6,540 nt of DNA, taken from positions 1-6,540 of the forward strand of contig CAMGCA010000123.1 of the NCBI GenBank assembly GCA_946011705.1, read 5' to 3'. Origin of the DNA: an uncultured Clostridia bacterium (GTDB taxonomy: Bacteria; Bacillota; Clostridia; Oscillospirales; Oscillospiraceae). This document shows, piece by piece, positions 1-6,540 of this stretch. The translations under genes were made by a program, and so were the position numbers. The notes under the pieces are model-generated. The model was not told where the DNA came from, searched no databases, and worked only from the letters and a program-made list of their open reading frames with translations. The stretch's first letter is position 1, and every line of letters starts with the position of its first letter.

Positions 1-1
1 G

Positions 2-2614
2 GATGGAAGCCACCGAATCTACACCGATGAATATAACGACTTTCTGGATGCGGAATCGGACCGGCTGAAGCCTCAGGCGGAGCAGCTGTGTACGGAGCGT
101 TTTCTGGATGTCAAGGAGGAAGCCGAGGAGGAATACAACGATGGCTATCAGGAATACCTGGATGGCGTAAAGGAGTATGAAGACGCCAAGGCAGACGCGG
201 AAAAGGAACTGGCTGAAGCCGACCTAGAGCTGAAAGCCGGAGAAGAGGAGCTGGAGAAAAACCGCAAAAAGCTGATTGACGGCGAGAAGGAGATCAAAGA
301 CGGCCGGGAGCAAATCGAAGAAGCCCGTGGCCAGATTGAAAGCGCGCGGAAGAAGCTGGATACGCAGTACGCCGCGCTGAAGCCCCAATATGACCTGGTT
401 ATGCAGAATATCGATGGTGCAAGGGCGGCTGTCAATTCCCTGAAAGCCGCGATAGATGGCTGTCAGAGCACCATCGCGCAAAATGAAAAAAAGATTGAGC
501 AGCTGAGGCAGAGTCTCCCATCGGAGGGAGAGGCTCCTTCCGGAGAACTGTCGGAAGAGGAAATCAACAGGCAAATATCTGAACTGGAGGCAGCCAATGA
601 GCAGTGCCGCAGCCAGTTACAACCCTATCAGGCACAATACCAGCAGGCAAGCGCTGAGTTGGAGCAGATGAATCAGGCAATCGCCGGCATGAAGGCCATA
701 CAGGATGGCTATGCTGCTGTTGATCAGGGCGAGCTGAAAATGTGGGAAAATGAAACCAAGCTGAACTACGCGGAAAAGAAAATCGCGGTGGGCTGGGGCG
801 AATGGGCAAAGGGCCGGGATGAATTGGAGGAAGGCTGGGAGGACTACGAGAAGGCAAAGCAGGATGCCGAAAAAGAGCTGGCTGACGCGGAACAGGAGCT
901 GAAGGACGCCGAGGAAGAGCTGCTGGATGCCCGGGATGAAATTGACTCCATGGATACGCCGGATCTGACCATTCTGGACCGGAACAGCAACGTTGGTTAT
1001 AACAATCTGGACAGCTCTTCCGATATTGTCGCGGGCGTTTCCCGGGTATTTCCGGTGTTTTTCATTCTGATAGCGGCGCTGGTGTGTATTACCACCATGA
1101 CCCGGATGATCGACGAGGAACGTACCCAAATCGGCACCCTGAAGGCTTTGGGCTATACCGATCGGGAGATCATGAACAAGTACCTGGTCTATTCCGGCAG
1201 CGGAGCGGTGCTGGGCTGTGCCCTGGGTATCGCGGCAGGCAGCACCATTTTTCCCCAGATTCTATGGAAGGCCTACTGCATCATGCTGAGTATCCAGCCC
1301 AATGTGGTGCTGACCGTAAATTGGCCGCTTTCTCTGGCGGTGCTGGTGACCTACACGGCGATTATGCTCTTTGTGACCTGGTGGTGCTGCCACAAGACCC
1401 TGGCGGAGAATCCCGCGGAGCTGATCCGGCCCAAGGCGCCGGAGGCGGGCAAACAGATCTTTGTGGAAAAGCTGCCATTCTGGAAGCGGATCAGCTTCCT
1501 GAATAAGGTCACCATCCGCAACATTTTCCGCTACAAGAAAAGGCTGGCCTTGATGCTCATCTGCATCGGCGGCTGTACAGCACTGCTGCTGACAGGCTTC
1601 GGCTTGCGGGATTCGATTTCCAACGTTGCGGCTTATCAGTTTGAGAACGTGACAAAATATGATATGTCCGTCTATTTCCGGGAGGAACCCTCGGAACGAC
1701 AGCAGGACAAGTTCATAAAAGCAGTTGAGCGCGACGCGTCAAACAGGATGTTCTACCATCAGAGCAGTGTGGAGGTAGACTTCGACAACCGTGTGAAGGA
1801 AGTTTACCTGCTTTCCGGCGGCGATGAGATGACGGAGTTTATCGACTTTCATAAGGGAGAAACCCCGCTGTCCCTTCCGGGAAAGAATCAGGTGCTCCTG
1901 TCCTCCGGTGTGGCGGAAAATCTCGGAATCCGGCAGGGTGACGAGGTGATTTTGCGCAACAGTGATTTGGAGGAGCTGCATCTGACGGTATCCGCTATCT
2001 ATGACAATCACGTTTATAACTATGCCATTGTCTCCCCGGAAACCATCACGGGCCAGTGGGGCAGGGAACCGGAATACCAGATGGCGTTCATCTGTATGAA
2101 GGACGGCGCGGATGTACACGCTCTTAGCGCGGCGATCAGTGACCTTAGCTTTGTGATGAATGTGGCGGTCAGTGAGGACCTCGCGGCAACGGTAGGCAGA
2201 ATGATGGAAGCTCTGGATCTGGTGGTCTGGGTTATCGTATTCTGCGCGGGTCTGCTGGCGGTGACGGTTCTGTACAACCTGACCAACATCAACATCAATG
2301 AACGGATTCGGGAAATCGCCACCATCAAGGTTCTGGGCTTTAACGCTGCGGAAACCGCGTCCTATGTGTTCAAGGAGAATCTTGCGCTGACGGTGGTTGG
2401 CGCGCTGCTGGGCCTGGTGTTCGGCAAGCTGCTGCTGATCTTTGTTATGAGCCAGATTAAGATCGACATGGTCTGGTTTACGGTGCTGACAGAGCCGGTT
2501 TCCTACCTCTGGTCCATCGGCCTGACGCTGCTTTCCGCGCTGGTTGTAAACTTTGTTTTCTACTTCCGGCTGGATAAGATCAATATGGCGGAAGCGCTAA
2601 AGTCCGTAGAATAA
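2..2614 (+). CDS. FtsX-family ABC transporter permease with extracytoplasmic coiled coil (5' end missing)
   Basis: The frame is open from the left edge, so the start codon, N-terminal membrane segment and early ectodomain lie outside; the ATG at 401 is internal. The 870 visible residues begin with a Glu/Lys/Ala-rich heptad coiled coil (about 36-325) containing a Pro/Gly-rich turn near 171-183. Three membrane segments follow (about 349-369, 400-420, 443-463). The cytoplasmic motif after the first, IGTLKALGYTDREI, is typical of FtsX/MacB-type permeases. A further segment (514-535), a second ectodomain of about 200 residues, and three more segments (738-760, 795-817, 836-856) complete a duplicated permease; the second copy of the motif reads IATIKVLGF. 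With the missing helix this gives a 4+4 topology. By family knowledge it would pair with a separate ATPase, probably encoded upstream, and either move a substrate or transmit force across the membrane. The substrate cannot be told. The gene ends in TAA directly before a terminator. Confidence 0.9.
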   Translation, partial: DGSHRIYTDEYNDFLDAESDRLKPQAEQLCTERFLDVKEEAEEEYNDGYQEYLDGVKEYEDAKADAEKELAEADLELKAGEEELEKNRKKLIDGEKEIKDGREQIEEARGQIESARKKLDTQYAALKPQYDLVMQNIDGARAAVNSLKAAIDGCQSTIAQNEKKIEQLRQSLPSEGEAPSGELSEEEINRQISELEAANEQCRSQLQPYQAQYQQASAELEQMNQAIAGMKAIQDGYAAVDQGELKMWENETKLNYAEKKIAVGWGEWAKGRDELEEGWEDYEKAKQDAEKELADAEQELKDAEEELLDARDEIDSMDTPDLTILDRNSNVGYNNLDSSSDIVAGVSRVFPVFFILIAALVCITTMTRMIDEERTQIGTLKALGYTDREIMNKYLVYSGSGAVLGCALGIAAGSTIFPQILWKAYCIMLSIQPNVVLTVNWPLSLAVLVTYTAIMLFVTWWCCHKTLAENPAELIRPKAPEAGKQIFVEKLPFWKRISFLNKVTIRNIFRYKKRLALMLICIGGCTALLLTGFGLRDSISNVAAYQFENVTKYDMSVYFREEPSERQQDKFIKAVERDASNRMFYHQSSVEVDFDNRVKEVYLLSGGDEMTEFIDFHKGETPLSLPGKNQVLLSSGVAENLGIRQGDEVILRNSDLEELHLTVSAIYDNHVYNYAIVSPETITGQWGREPEYQMAFICMKDGADVHALSAAISDLSFVMNVAVSEDLAATVGRMMEALDLVVWVIVFCAGLLAVTVLYNLTNININERIREIATIKVLGFNAAETASYVFKENLALTVVGALLGLVFGKLLLIFVMSQIKIDMVWFTVLTEPVSYLWSIGLTLLSALVVNFVFYFRLDKINMAEALKSVE

Positions 2615-2618
2615 CAGA

Positions 2619-2656
2619 ACGGCTATCGTCTCAAATGAGGCGATAGCCGTGTTTTT
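2619..2656 (+). terminator. Intrinsic terminator of the permease gene in the convergent gap
   Basis: A perfect 10-bp inverted repeat (ACGGCTATCG at 2619-2628 with CGATAGCCGT at 2641-2650) is extended inward by one G-T wobble pair and three Watson-Crick pairs, leaving a four-base AAAT loop. On the plus strand a run of five T follows after one G (2652-2656), the classic rho-independent layout, four bases after the permease stop codon. Read on the minus strand the same hairpin is followed by a looser T-rich stretch (TCTGTTATTCT), so it may also end the aro operon, less efficiently. This is the only non-coding DNA between the two converging units. Confidence 0.9.
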
Positions 2657-2660
2657 CGTG

Positions 2661-3092
2661 TTAGCCATATTGTTCCACAAGGTACTGCATGGCCTCCCGA
2701 TAGCCTTCCAGACCGTGTCCTTTGATGGTCTTGCAGCAGGCCATTCCGGCGTAGGAGATCTGCCGGAAGGGTTCCCGGGCATCCACATCGGAAATATGTA
2801 CCTCTACAGCGGGGATGGAGACTGCCTACAGTGCGTCCAGTATGGCCACGGAGGTGTGGGTGTAGGCGGCGGGATTGATGACGATGCCGTCTATTTTGCC
2901 GTAGGCCCACTGAATTTTGTCCACGATATCTCCCTCGTGGTTGGATTGAAACTGTTCGACCTCCACGCCCAGCTCCTTCGCGGTATCCTCCAGCAGATTC
3001 AGCAGATCGGCAAAGGTGTTTTTTCCGTAAATCCCCGGCTCCCGGATGCCCAGCATATTCAGATTCGGGCCGTTGATCACCAGAATTTTCAT
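2661..3092 (-). pseudogene. aroQ: Type II 3-dehydroquinate dehydratase interrupted by an in-frame TAG
   Basis: Type II dehydroquinase converts 3-dehydroquinate to 3-dehydroshikimate in the cytoplasm, as a dodecamer in known cases. The N-terminal part carries the family motif [18 protein letters not shown], with R17 and the catalytic tyrosine Y22, then N73 and H79 in NPAAYTHTS. Codon 89 is TAG (2826-2828). The same frame then continues with family sequence: E97 and H99 in VEVHIS, R106 and R110 in AREPFR, and a normal C-terminus ending in TAA at 2661-2663. The total is 143 residues, the usual length for the family. The residues match M. tuberculosis E99, H101, R108 and R112 with a constant offset of two. 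An 88-residue product stopping at TAG would lose them and should be inactive. Relatives generally have Lys or another residue at position 89, and AAG to TAG is one change. The start overlaps the aroEK stop in ATGA. Gene identity is near certain; whether it is dead, read through or a sequencing error is open. Confidence 0.85.
2826..2828 (-). other. aroQ: In-frame amber (TAG) codon inside aroQ
   Basis: The minus-strand codon context is GCA CTG TAG GCA GTC, falling between DAL and AVSIPAVEVHIS of a continuous dehydroquinase alignment. No frame shift is present and the downstream reading frame has no other stop before the natural TAA. Every other stop codon visible in the window is TAA or TGA, and none of the other genes carries an internal TAG. 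Confidence 0.9.
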
Positions 3093-4315
3093 GATAATTC
3101 CTCCAGCTTTGACAGAATTTCCGTCACAGTGTCCTCCGGGCTTCCGGTATTTGCAACCCGAACATCCGCAAAGGCCTCGTACAGGGGCTTTCTAACCGCG
3201 TACATCTCCTCCAGCCGATTCGATTGGGACAGAGGCCGCCCGTCTGTTGGCAGCAGGGACAAATCCCGTTCCAGCCAGACAATGCTGCCGTTCTGATGAA
3301 GTGCGGGATAGTTTCGCTGCCGGGTCACGCAGCCGCCGCCAGTGGCAATCACCAAACCGGATTGCTTGCCCAAATGTTCCAGCGCCATCGTCTCCCATTC
3401 GCGGAAGATTTCTTCTCCATCCTGGGCGAAAATCTCGGGAATGGACTTTCCTGCCAATTGGATGATTTCTTCATCGGCATCTACAAATTTCCGCCCCAGT
3501 TTCCGCGCCAAAAGGTTGCCAATGGTGCTTTTCCCGCAGCCGGGCATGCCGATTAGAACGATATTCATCATCTGACGGGACAAAATTCCGTGGATTTTTT
3601 CAATGCAGCTGTCCGGCAGCTTCTTTCCGGTAAAATATTCAGAGGCTTCCTTTGCCTGAGCTACCAGCATCCACAGACCATTTTCGTGAGGAATGCCCAA
3701 AGATTCTGCGTCCAGCAGCAGCTGGGTCTTTGCGGGATTGTAGATCACGTCCAGCACGCCATCCAATTTGGGAAACCTGTTCAGGTCAATGGGAGAGACG
3801 CCGGTGTTGGGATACATACCTACGGGTGTTGCGTTGACGATCACGGACGCGTCGGAATGCAGATGCAGATTGCCGTAGTTGTTTTCTCCGGAACGGGAAA
3901 TCACCACAGGCGCGGCACACAAATCCCGCAGTGCCGTCACAACCATATTGGACGTACCGCCGCTGCCCAGAACCAGTACCTTTTTGCCCTCCACAGCGAT
4001 GCCGCTGTGCTTTACCAGCGAGACAAAACCGAAATAATCAGAATTGTGCCCAAAGAGGCTGCCGTCGGCTCTGCGGACGATGGTATTGACAGAGCCGATT
4101 TTCTGAGCGGCAGGGGACAGCGCGTCCAGATAGGGAATCACGTCTTTTTTGTAGGGAATGGTCACATTGATGCCGGTGAAATCCCCATCCTTCAGAAAAG
4201 CAGTCAGCTCCTCCGGCTCTTTTTCAAAGAGATCATAGGAATAATCCCCCAGCAGTCCGTGAATCTGCGGGGAGTAGCTGTGGCCCAGCTTTCGGCCCAA
4301 TAATCCGCACTTCAT
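3089..4315 (-). CDS. aroEK: Bifunctional shikimate dehydrogenase / shikimate kinase (AroE-AroK fusion)
   Basis: One 408-residue chain joins two consecutive pathway enzymes. Residues 1-248 are shikimate dehydrogenase (3-dehydroshikimate + NADPH to shikimate). Visible residues are shikimate-binding S13/S15 in HSYSP, catalytic K56 in NVTIPYKK, N77, D93 in GHNSDYFGF, the dinucleotide loop GSGGTS (117-122), SR at 140-141 fitting NADP, NATPVGM (161-167) and Q220. Residues 249-408 are shikimate kinase (ATP + shikimate to shikimate 3-phosphate): Walker [10 protein letters not shown] (256-264), shikimate-binding D281 in DADEE, R305 in FREWE, ATGGG (324-328), lid arginine R360 in DGRPL, and R375. The chosen start is the ATG at 4315. 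It overlaps the pheA stop (TGATG) and has GAGGTGA just upstream; a longer frame back to 4378 has no family similarity. The Met-Met opening the kinase part has no Shine-Dalgarno before it, so separate translation of the kinase looks unlikely. The chain stops four bases into aroQ. Confidence 0.95.
   Translation of the reverse strand: MKCGLLGRKLGHSYSPQIHGLLGDYSYDLFEKEPEELTAFLKDGDFTGINVTIPYKKDVIPYLDALSPAAQKIGSVNTIVRRADGSLFGHNSDYFGFVSLVKHSGIAVEGKKVLVLGSGGTSNMVVTALRDLCAAPVVISRSGENNYGNLHLHSDASVIVNATPVGMYPNTGVSPIDLNRFPKLDGVLDVIYNPAKTQLLLDAESLGIPHENGLWMLVAQAKEASEYFTGKKLPDSCIEKIHGILSRQMMNIVLIGMPGCGKSTIGNLLARKLGRKFVDADEEIIQLAGKSIPEIFAQDGEEIFREWETMALEHLGKQSGLVIATGGGCVTRQRNYPALHQNGSIVWLERDLSLLPTDGRPLSQSNRLEEMYAVRKPLYEAFADVRVANTGSPEDTVTEILSKLEELS
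3099..3104 (-). promoter_or_regulatory. aroQ: Shine-Dalgarno of aroQ, inside the end of the kinase domain
   Basis: GGAGGA lies six bases before the aroQ ATG. That start overlaps the upstream stop codon as ATGA. The intact initiation signal fits a gene that was recently functional or still is. Confidence 0.8.
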
Positions 4316-5457
4316 CAAATCACCTCGGTATAGCTGCCCAGATACTTGAACTCCTCGCACAGCTCGTCCAGCTCGCACATGAGCTGCACGTATTCCTCCG
4401 AGTAGATAGAGGTGTCCAGATCAAAATAGAACATGAACTCAAATTCCCGATCGGGAATGGGCCGGGATTCCAGCTTGGTCACATTGATGCCCAGGGTGTA
4501 CAGCCGGGCCAGCACCTTGTACAGGGCGCCGGGCTTGTGGGGCAGAACCATCATAATGCTGGTCTTGTCGGAACCGGGGTAGATTTCCAGATTCTTGCTG
4601 ATGCAGATAAATCGGGTGCGGTTGTTGCCCTTGTCCTGCACGGAGGCAGCCAGGCAGCTCAGACCGTAAAGCTCGGCGCAGGAGCGGCTGGACAGGGCGG
4701 CCACATCCTTTTGACCGGATTTTGCCACCATCTCTGAAGCCATGGCGGTGTTTTCCACGGCAACCACGTTGACACCGGGCAGACCGCGAAGGAAGTCACT
4801 GCACTGGTTGATGGCCTGCTCATGGGAATAGATGGTCTTGATATCCGTAAGAGAAGCGCCGGAATTGGCCAGAAGATTGTGGTCAACCTTCAGCCGGAAG
4901 GTGCGGACGATGGAGAAATTGTGCCGGATCATGAGATCGTAGACCTTGGTGACGGAACCGGCGGTGGAGTTTTCGATAGGCAGAATGCCGTATTGACACA
5001 TACCCTGCTCAATGGCGTTGAAGACCCCGTCAAAGTTTTTGAAGTACATAATGAAGGGGCTTTTGAAAATCTTTTCGCAGGCAATCTGGGAGTAAGCGCC
5101 CTCAACACCCTGACAGGCCACAATGGGGGCCTGGGGGAAAAGCTTAGGCGTTTCGTCGATGGCTTTGGAAATAGACTTGTAAAGCTGGCTCATTTCTCCG
5201 TTTCGCTTGCTCTGGTAGCTGCGGCTCAGCTCGAAGAGCATGGAGTACAGCACCCGGGTATAGTTTTCCATTTCCGGGCCTGCCATTTCCGCCACCTTCT
5301 GCAAGATAGCCCGCTCCCGGGCGGGAACAAAAATCGGCAGATTGTTGGCCTTTTTATAGTCGGCAACCTGCGCTGACAAATTCATCCGCTGGCAGAAGAG
5401 ACTTACCAGCTCCTGATCGATGCCGTCAATCTGCTGACGGATTTCCGTTAAATCCAT
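4315..5457 (-). CDS. pheA: Bifunctional chorismate mutase / prephenate dehydratase (P-protein)
   Basis: This 380-residue enzyme converts chorismate to prephenate and then to phenylpyruvate, the committed route to phenylalanine. Residues 1-90 are an AroQ-class helical chorismate mutase: R7, R24, K35, R47, E48, S78 and Q82 correspond to E. coli R11, R28, K39, R51, E52, S84 and Q88. Residues about 110-290 are prephenate dehydratase, with GVEGAYS (117-123), LPIENSTAGSV (159-169), SHEQA (211-215) and the catalytic TRF motif at 281-283. Residues about 298-375 are an ACT domain with GALYKVL (310-316) and ESRPIP (330-335), the motifs that bind phenylalanine in this family, so feedback inhibition by Phe is expected. 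The length is normal. The ATG at 5457 follows the aroC stop by four bases, and AGGAGG lies ten bases upstream, inside the end of aroC. The TGA stop overlaps the next start by one base. Confidence 0.97.
   Translation of the reverse strand: MDLTEIRQQIDGIDQELVSLFCQRMNLSAQVADYKKANNLPIFVPARERAILQKVAEMAGPEMENYTRVLYSMLFELSRSYQSKRNGEMSQLYKSISKAIDETPKLFPQAPIVACQGVEGAYSQIACEKIFKSPFIMYFKNFDGVFNAIEQGMCQYGILPIENSTAGSVTKVYDLMIRHNFSIVRTFRLKVDHNLLANSGASLTDIKTIYSHEQAINQCSDFLRGLPGVNVVAVENTAMASEMVAKSGQKDVAALSSRSCAELYGLSCLAASVQDKGNNRTRFICISKNLEIYPGSDKTSIMMVLPHKPGALYKVLARLYTLGINVTKLESRPIPDREFEFMFYFDLDTSIYSEEYVQLMCELDELCEEFKYLGSYTEVI
4320..4326 (-). promoter_or_regulatory. aroEK: Shine-Dalgarno of the aroE-aroK fusion, inside the end of pheA
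   Basis: GAGGTGA lies four bases before the ATG that overlaps the pheA stop (TGATG). It supports a start at 4315 over the longer frame beginning at 4378. Confidence 0.8.
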
Positions 5458-5461
5458 GGGT

Positions 5462-6538
5462 TTACTTCCTCCTGTCTGTCTGCGTGTTCCCCAGAATCAG
5501 GTCAAACATGGCGATGGCCGCGGCAGCTTCCATGACGGGCACCGCTCTGGGGACGATACAGGGATCGTGACGGCCTTTTACGATCAACTCCTGTTCCTGC
5601 GCCCTGCTTAGAGAAACGCTCTGCTGAGGCTGGGAGATGGACGGGGTGGGCTTGATGGCAGCACGGAAAATGATGGGCATTCCGTTGGTGATGCCGCCTA
5701 AGATGCCGCCCGCATGATTGGTCAGCGTGGAAACCCGCCCGTTTTCAACGGTGAAGGCATCGTTGCACTGGCTGCCAAGCAGCGCAGCGGCTTCCCGGCC
5801 AATACCGAATTCTACGGATTTCACCGCTGGTACACCGTAGACAATCTGAGCGATCCGACTTTCCACGCCACCGAACATTGGCTCTCCCAGTCCGGCAGGT
5901 ACGCCGGTGATATAGCACTCTATGATACCGCCAACGCTGTCGCATTCCATGCGGGCTTCGGCGATTCTGTCGCGCATACGCTGACCTGCGTCAGGGGAGA
6001 GTACTGGGAAATCCGCTTCAATCAAATCCAGCGGCGGATTCAGCCAATCTACCGCGCTATCATCGGTAACACCAGCGATGGTGGCGATTCTCGCGGCAAT
6101 CCGGATGCCTCGTTCCGCCAGCCACTGCTTACACAGACCGCCCGCAATGCACAGGGGGGCGGTGAGGCGACCGGAGAAATGGCCGCCGCCTGCCGCGTCC
6201 TGGAAGCCGCCGTACTTGATTTGGGCGGTATAGTCCGCATGACCTGGCCGGGGACAGTCCTTCAGATTGGCGTAATCTCCGGAGCGTGTGTTGGTGTTGT
6301 GAATCACGGCGGCAATGGGCGCGCCGCAGGTAAAGCCGTCCAGAACGCCCGCCAGGAACTCCGGGCGGTCTTCCTCCTTTCGGGGGGTGGACCAATTGTT
6401 CTGCCCTGGGGCGCGGCGATTCAGAAAGACCTGTAATTCCTCAAAATCCACGGGAAGACCCGCGGGAATGCCGTCCAGGGTCATGCCGATAGCGGAGCCG
6501 TGTGATCGTCCGAGAATAGTAAGCAGTAGTGTTTCACC
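5462..6538 (-). CDS. aroC: Chorismate synthase (extreme N-terminus outside the window)
   Basis: Chorismate synthase eliminates phosphate from 5-enolpyruvylshikimate 3-phosphate to form chorismate, using reduced FMN. The frame is open to the right edge, with 358 residues visible. The ATG at 6484 is not the start: family sequence continues upstream of it (TLLLTILGRSHGSAIG, equivalent to the canonical N-terminus), so probably only about five to eight residues are missing. Motifs seen in order are RRAPGQNNWSTPRKEEDRPE, NTNTRSGDY, RPGHADYT, KYGGFQDAAGGGHFSGRLTA, GGILGGITNGMPI, KPTPSISQPQQSVS and GRHDPCIVPRAVPV. The GGGHFSGRLTAP form, rather than GGGRSSAR, is the variant I associate with Clostridia. 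The usual GESHG at the N-terminus reads GRSHG here. The gene ends in TAA four bases before pheA and carries the pheA ribosome binding site in its last codons. It is the first gene of the operon seen here, and the promoter lies off the edge. Confidence 0.95.
   Translation of the reverse strand, partial: GETLLLTILGRSHGSAIGMTLDGIPAGLPVDFEELQVFLNRRAPGQNNWSTPRKEEDRPEFLAGVLDGFTCGAPIAAVIHNTNTRSGDYANLKDCPRPGHADYTAQIKYGGFQDAAGGGHFSGRLTAPLCIAGGLCKQWLAERGIRIAARIATIAGVTDDSAVDWLNPPLDLIEADFPVLSPDAGQRMRDRIAEARMECDSVGGIIECYITGVPAGLGEPMFGGVESRIAQIVYGVPAVKSVEFGIGREAAALLGSQCNDAFTVENGRVSTLTNHAGGILGGITNGMPIIFRAAIKPTPSISQPQQSVSLSRAQEQELIVKGRHDPCIVPRAVPVMEAAAAIAMFDLILGNTQTDRRK
5468..5473 (-). promoter_or_regulatory. 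pheA: Shine-Dalgarno of pheA, inside the end of aroC
   Basis: AGGAGG lies ten bases before the pheA ATG and overlaps the last codons of aroC. A terminating aroC ribosome would sit on it, which favours coupled translation and fixes the pheA start. Confidence 0.8.
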
Positions 6539-6540
6539 GT

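Noticed and set aside
124..143. A strong AGGAGG with an ATG nine bases later inside the permease
   Set aside because: The ATG is out of frame with the gene. The purine run comes from consecutive Glu codons of the coiled coil, so it is not a real initiation site.
401..2614. Permease start at the ATG at 401
   Set aside because: The same frame is open from position 2 and encodes the first arm of the coiled coil, so the ATG is internal and the true start lies outside the window.
2664..2825. The stretch after the amber codon as a separate small gene
   Set aside because: It has no start codon with a ribosome binding site at its head, and its sequence is simply the C-terminal third of dehydroquinase in the same frame.
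2649..3296. A 215-codon plus-strand frame across aroQ and the kinase domain
   Set aside because: It starts at the terminator T-run, runs antisense to two recognised genes and has no recognisable motif. It does not offer an alternative explanation for the aroQ amber codon.
3590..4303. A 237-codon open frame on the plus strand opposite the dehydrogenase domain
   Set aside because: It lies wholly antisense to a gene with clear family motifs, has no family-like sequence of its own and no ribosome binding site that I can see. It is a by-product of codon bias.
4316..4378. A 21-residue N-terminal extension of the aroE-aroK fusion
   Set aside because: The extension has no similarity to AroE and lies inside pheA. 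The ATG at 4315 has a good ribosome binding site, and [16 protein letters not shown] matches the normal AroE N-terminus.
5714..6436. A 240-codon open frame on the plus strand opposite aroC
   Set aside because: It is antisense to well-conserved chorismate synthase and its translation shows no recognisable domain.

Overview
The window holds two convergent transcription units. On the plus strand, the first ~2.6 kb is the 3' part of one large membrane-protein gene, an FtsX-type ABC transporter permease with a long extracytoplasmic coiled coil. On the minus strand, the remaining ~3.9 kb is a tightly packed aromatic amino acid operon, transcribed from the right edge towards the centre: aroC, pheA, an aroE-aroK fusion, then aroQ. 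Only 46 bp separate the permease stop codon from the restored aroQ stop codon, and this gap is filled by a strong hairpin terminator. There is no RNA gene, mobile element, CRISPR array or long non-coding stretch.

Organism (inference): a Gram-positive of the class Clostridia, plausibly an Oscillospiraceae/Ruminococcaceae-like gut anaerobe. The reasons are the moderately high GC, strong AGGAGG-type ribosome binding sites, the GGGHFSGRLTAP form of chorismate synthase, the compact shikimate dehydrogenase, the ACT-domain bifunctional PheA, and the coiled-coil FtsX permease common in these bacteria.

Pathway logic: AroQ (dehydroquinate to dehydroshikimate), AroE (to shikimate) and AroK (to shikimate 3-phosphate) are steps 3-5 of the shikimate pathway. 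AroC makes chorismate (step 7), and PheA carries chorismate through prephenate to phenylpyruvate. Steps 1, 2 and 6 (DAHP synthase, AroB, AroA) are not in the window and may lie upstream of aroC, beyond position 6540. The minus-strand genes are linked by a 4-nt gap (aroC/pheA), a 1-nt overlap (pheA/aroEK) and a 4-nt overlap (aroEK/aroQ), each with a good Shine-Dalgarno sequence, so they look co-transcribed and translationally coupled.

The most notable observation is an in-frame TAG at aroQ codon 89. The frame continues intact after it for 54 conserved residues to a TAA, and those residues include the second half of the active site. It could be a recent nonsense mutation, a sequencing or assembly error, or genuine readthrough. 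Secondary points are the AroE-AroK fusion, a pair of cysteines placed symmetrically about the turn of the permease coiled coil, and a GRSHG in place of the usual GESHG motif in AroC. I see no convincing new biological system here; most of the window is recognisable metabolism and transport.
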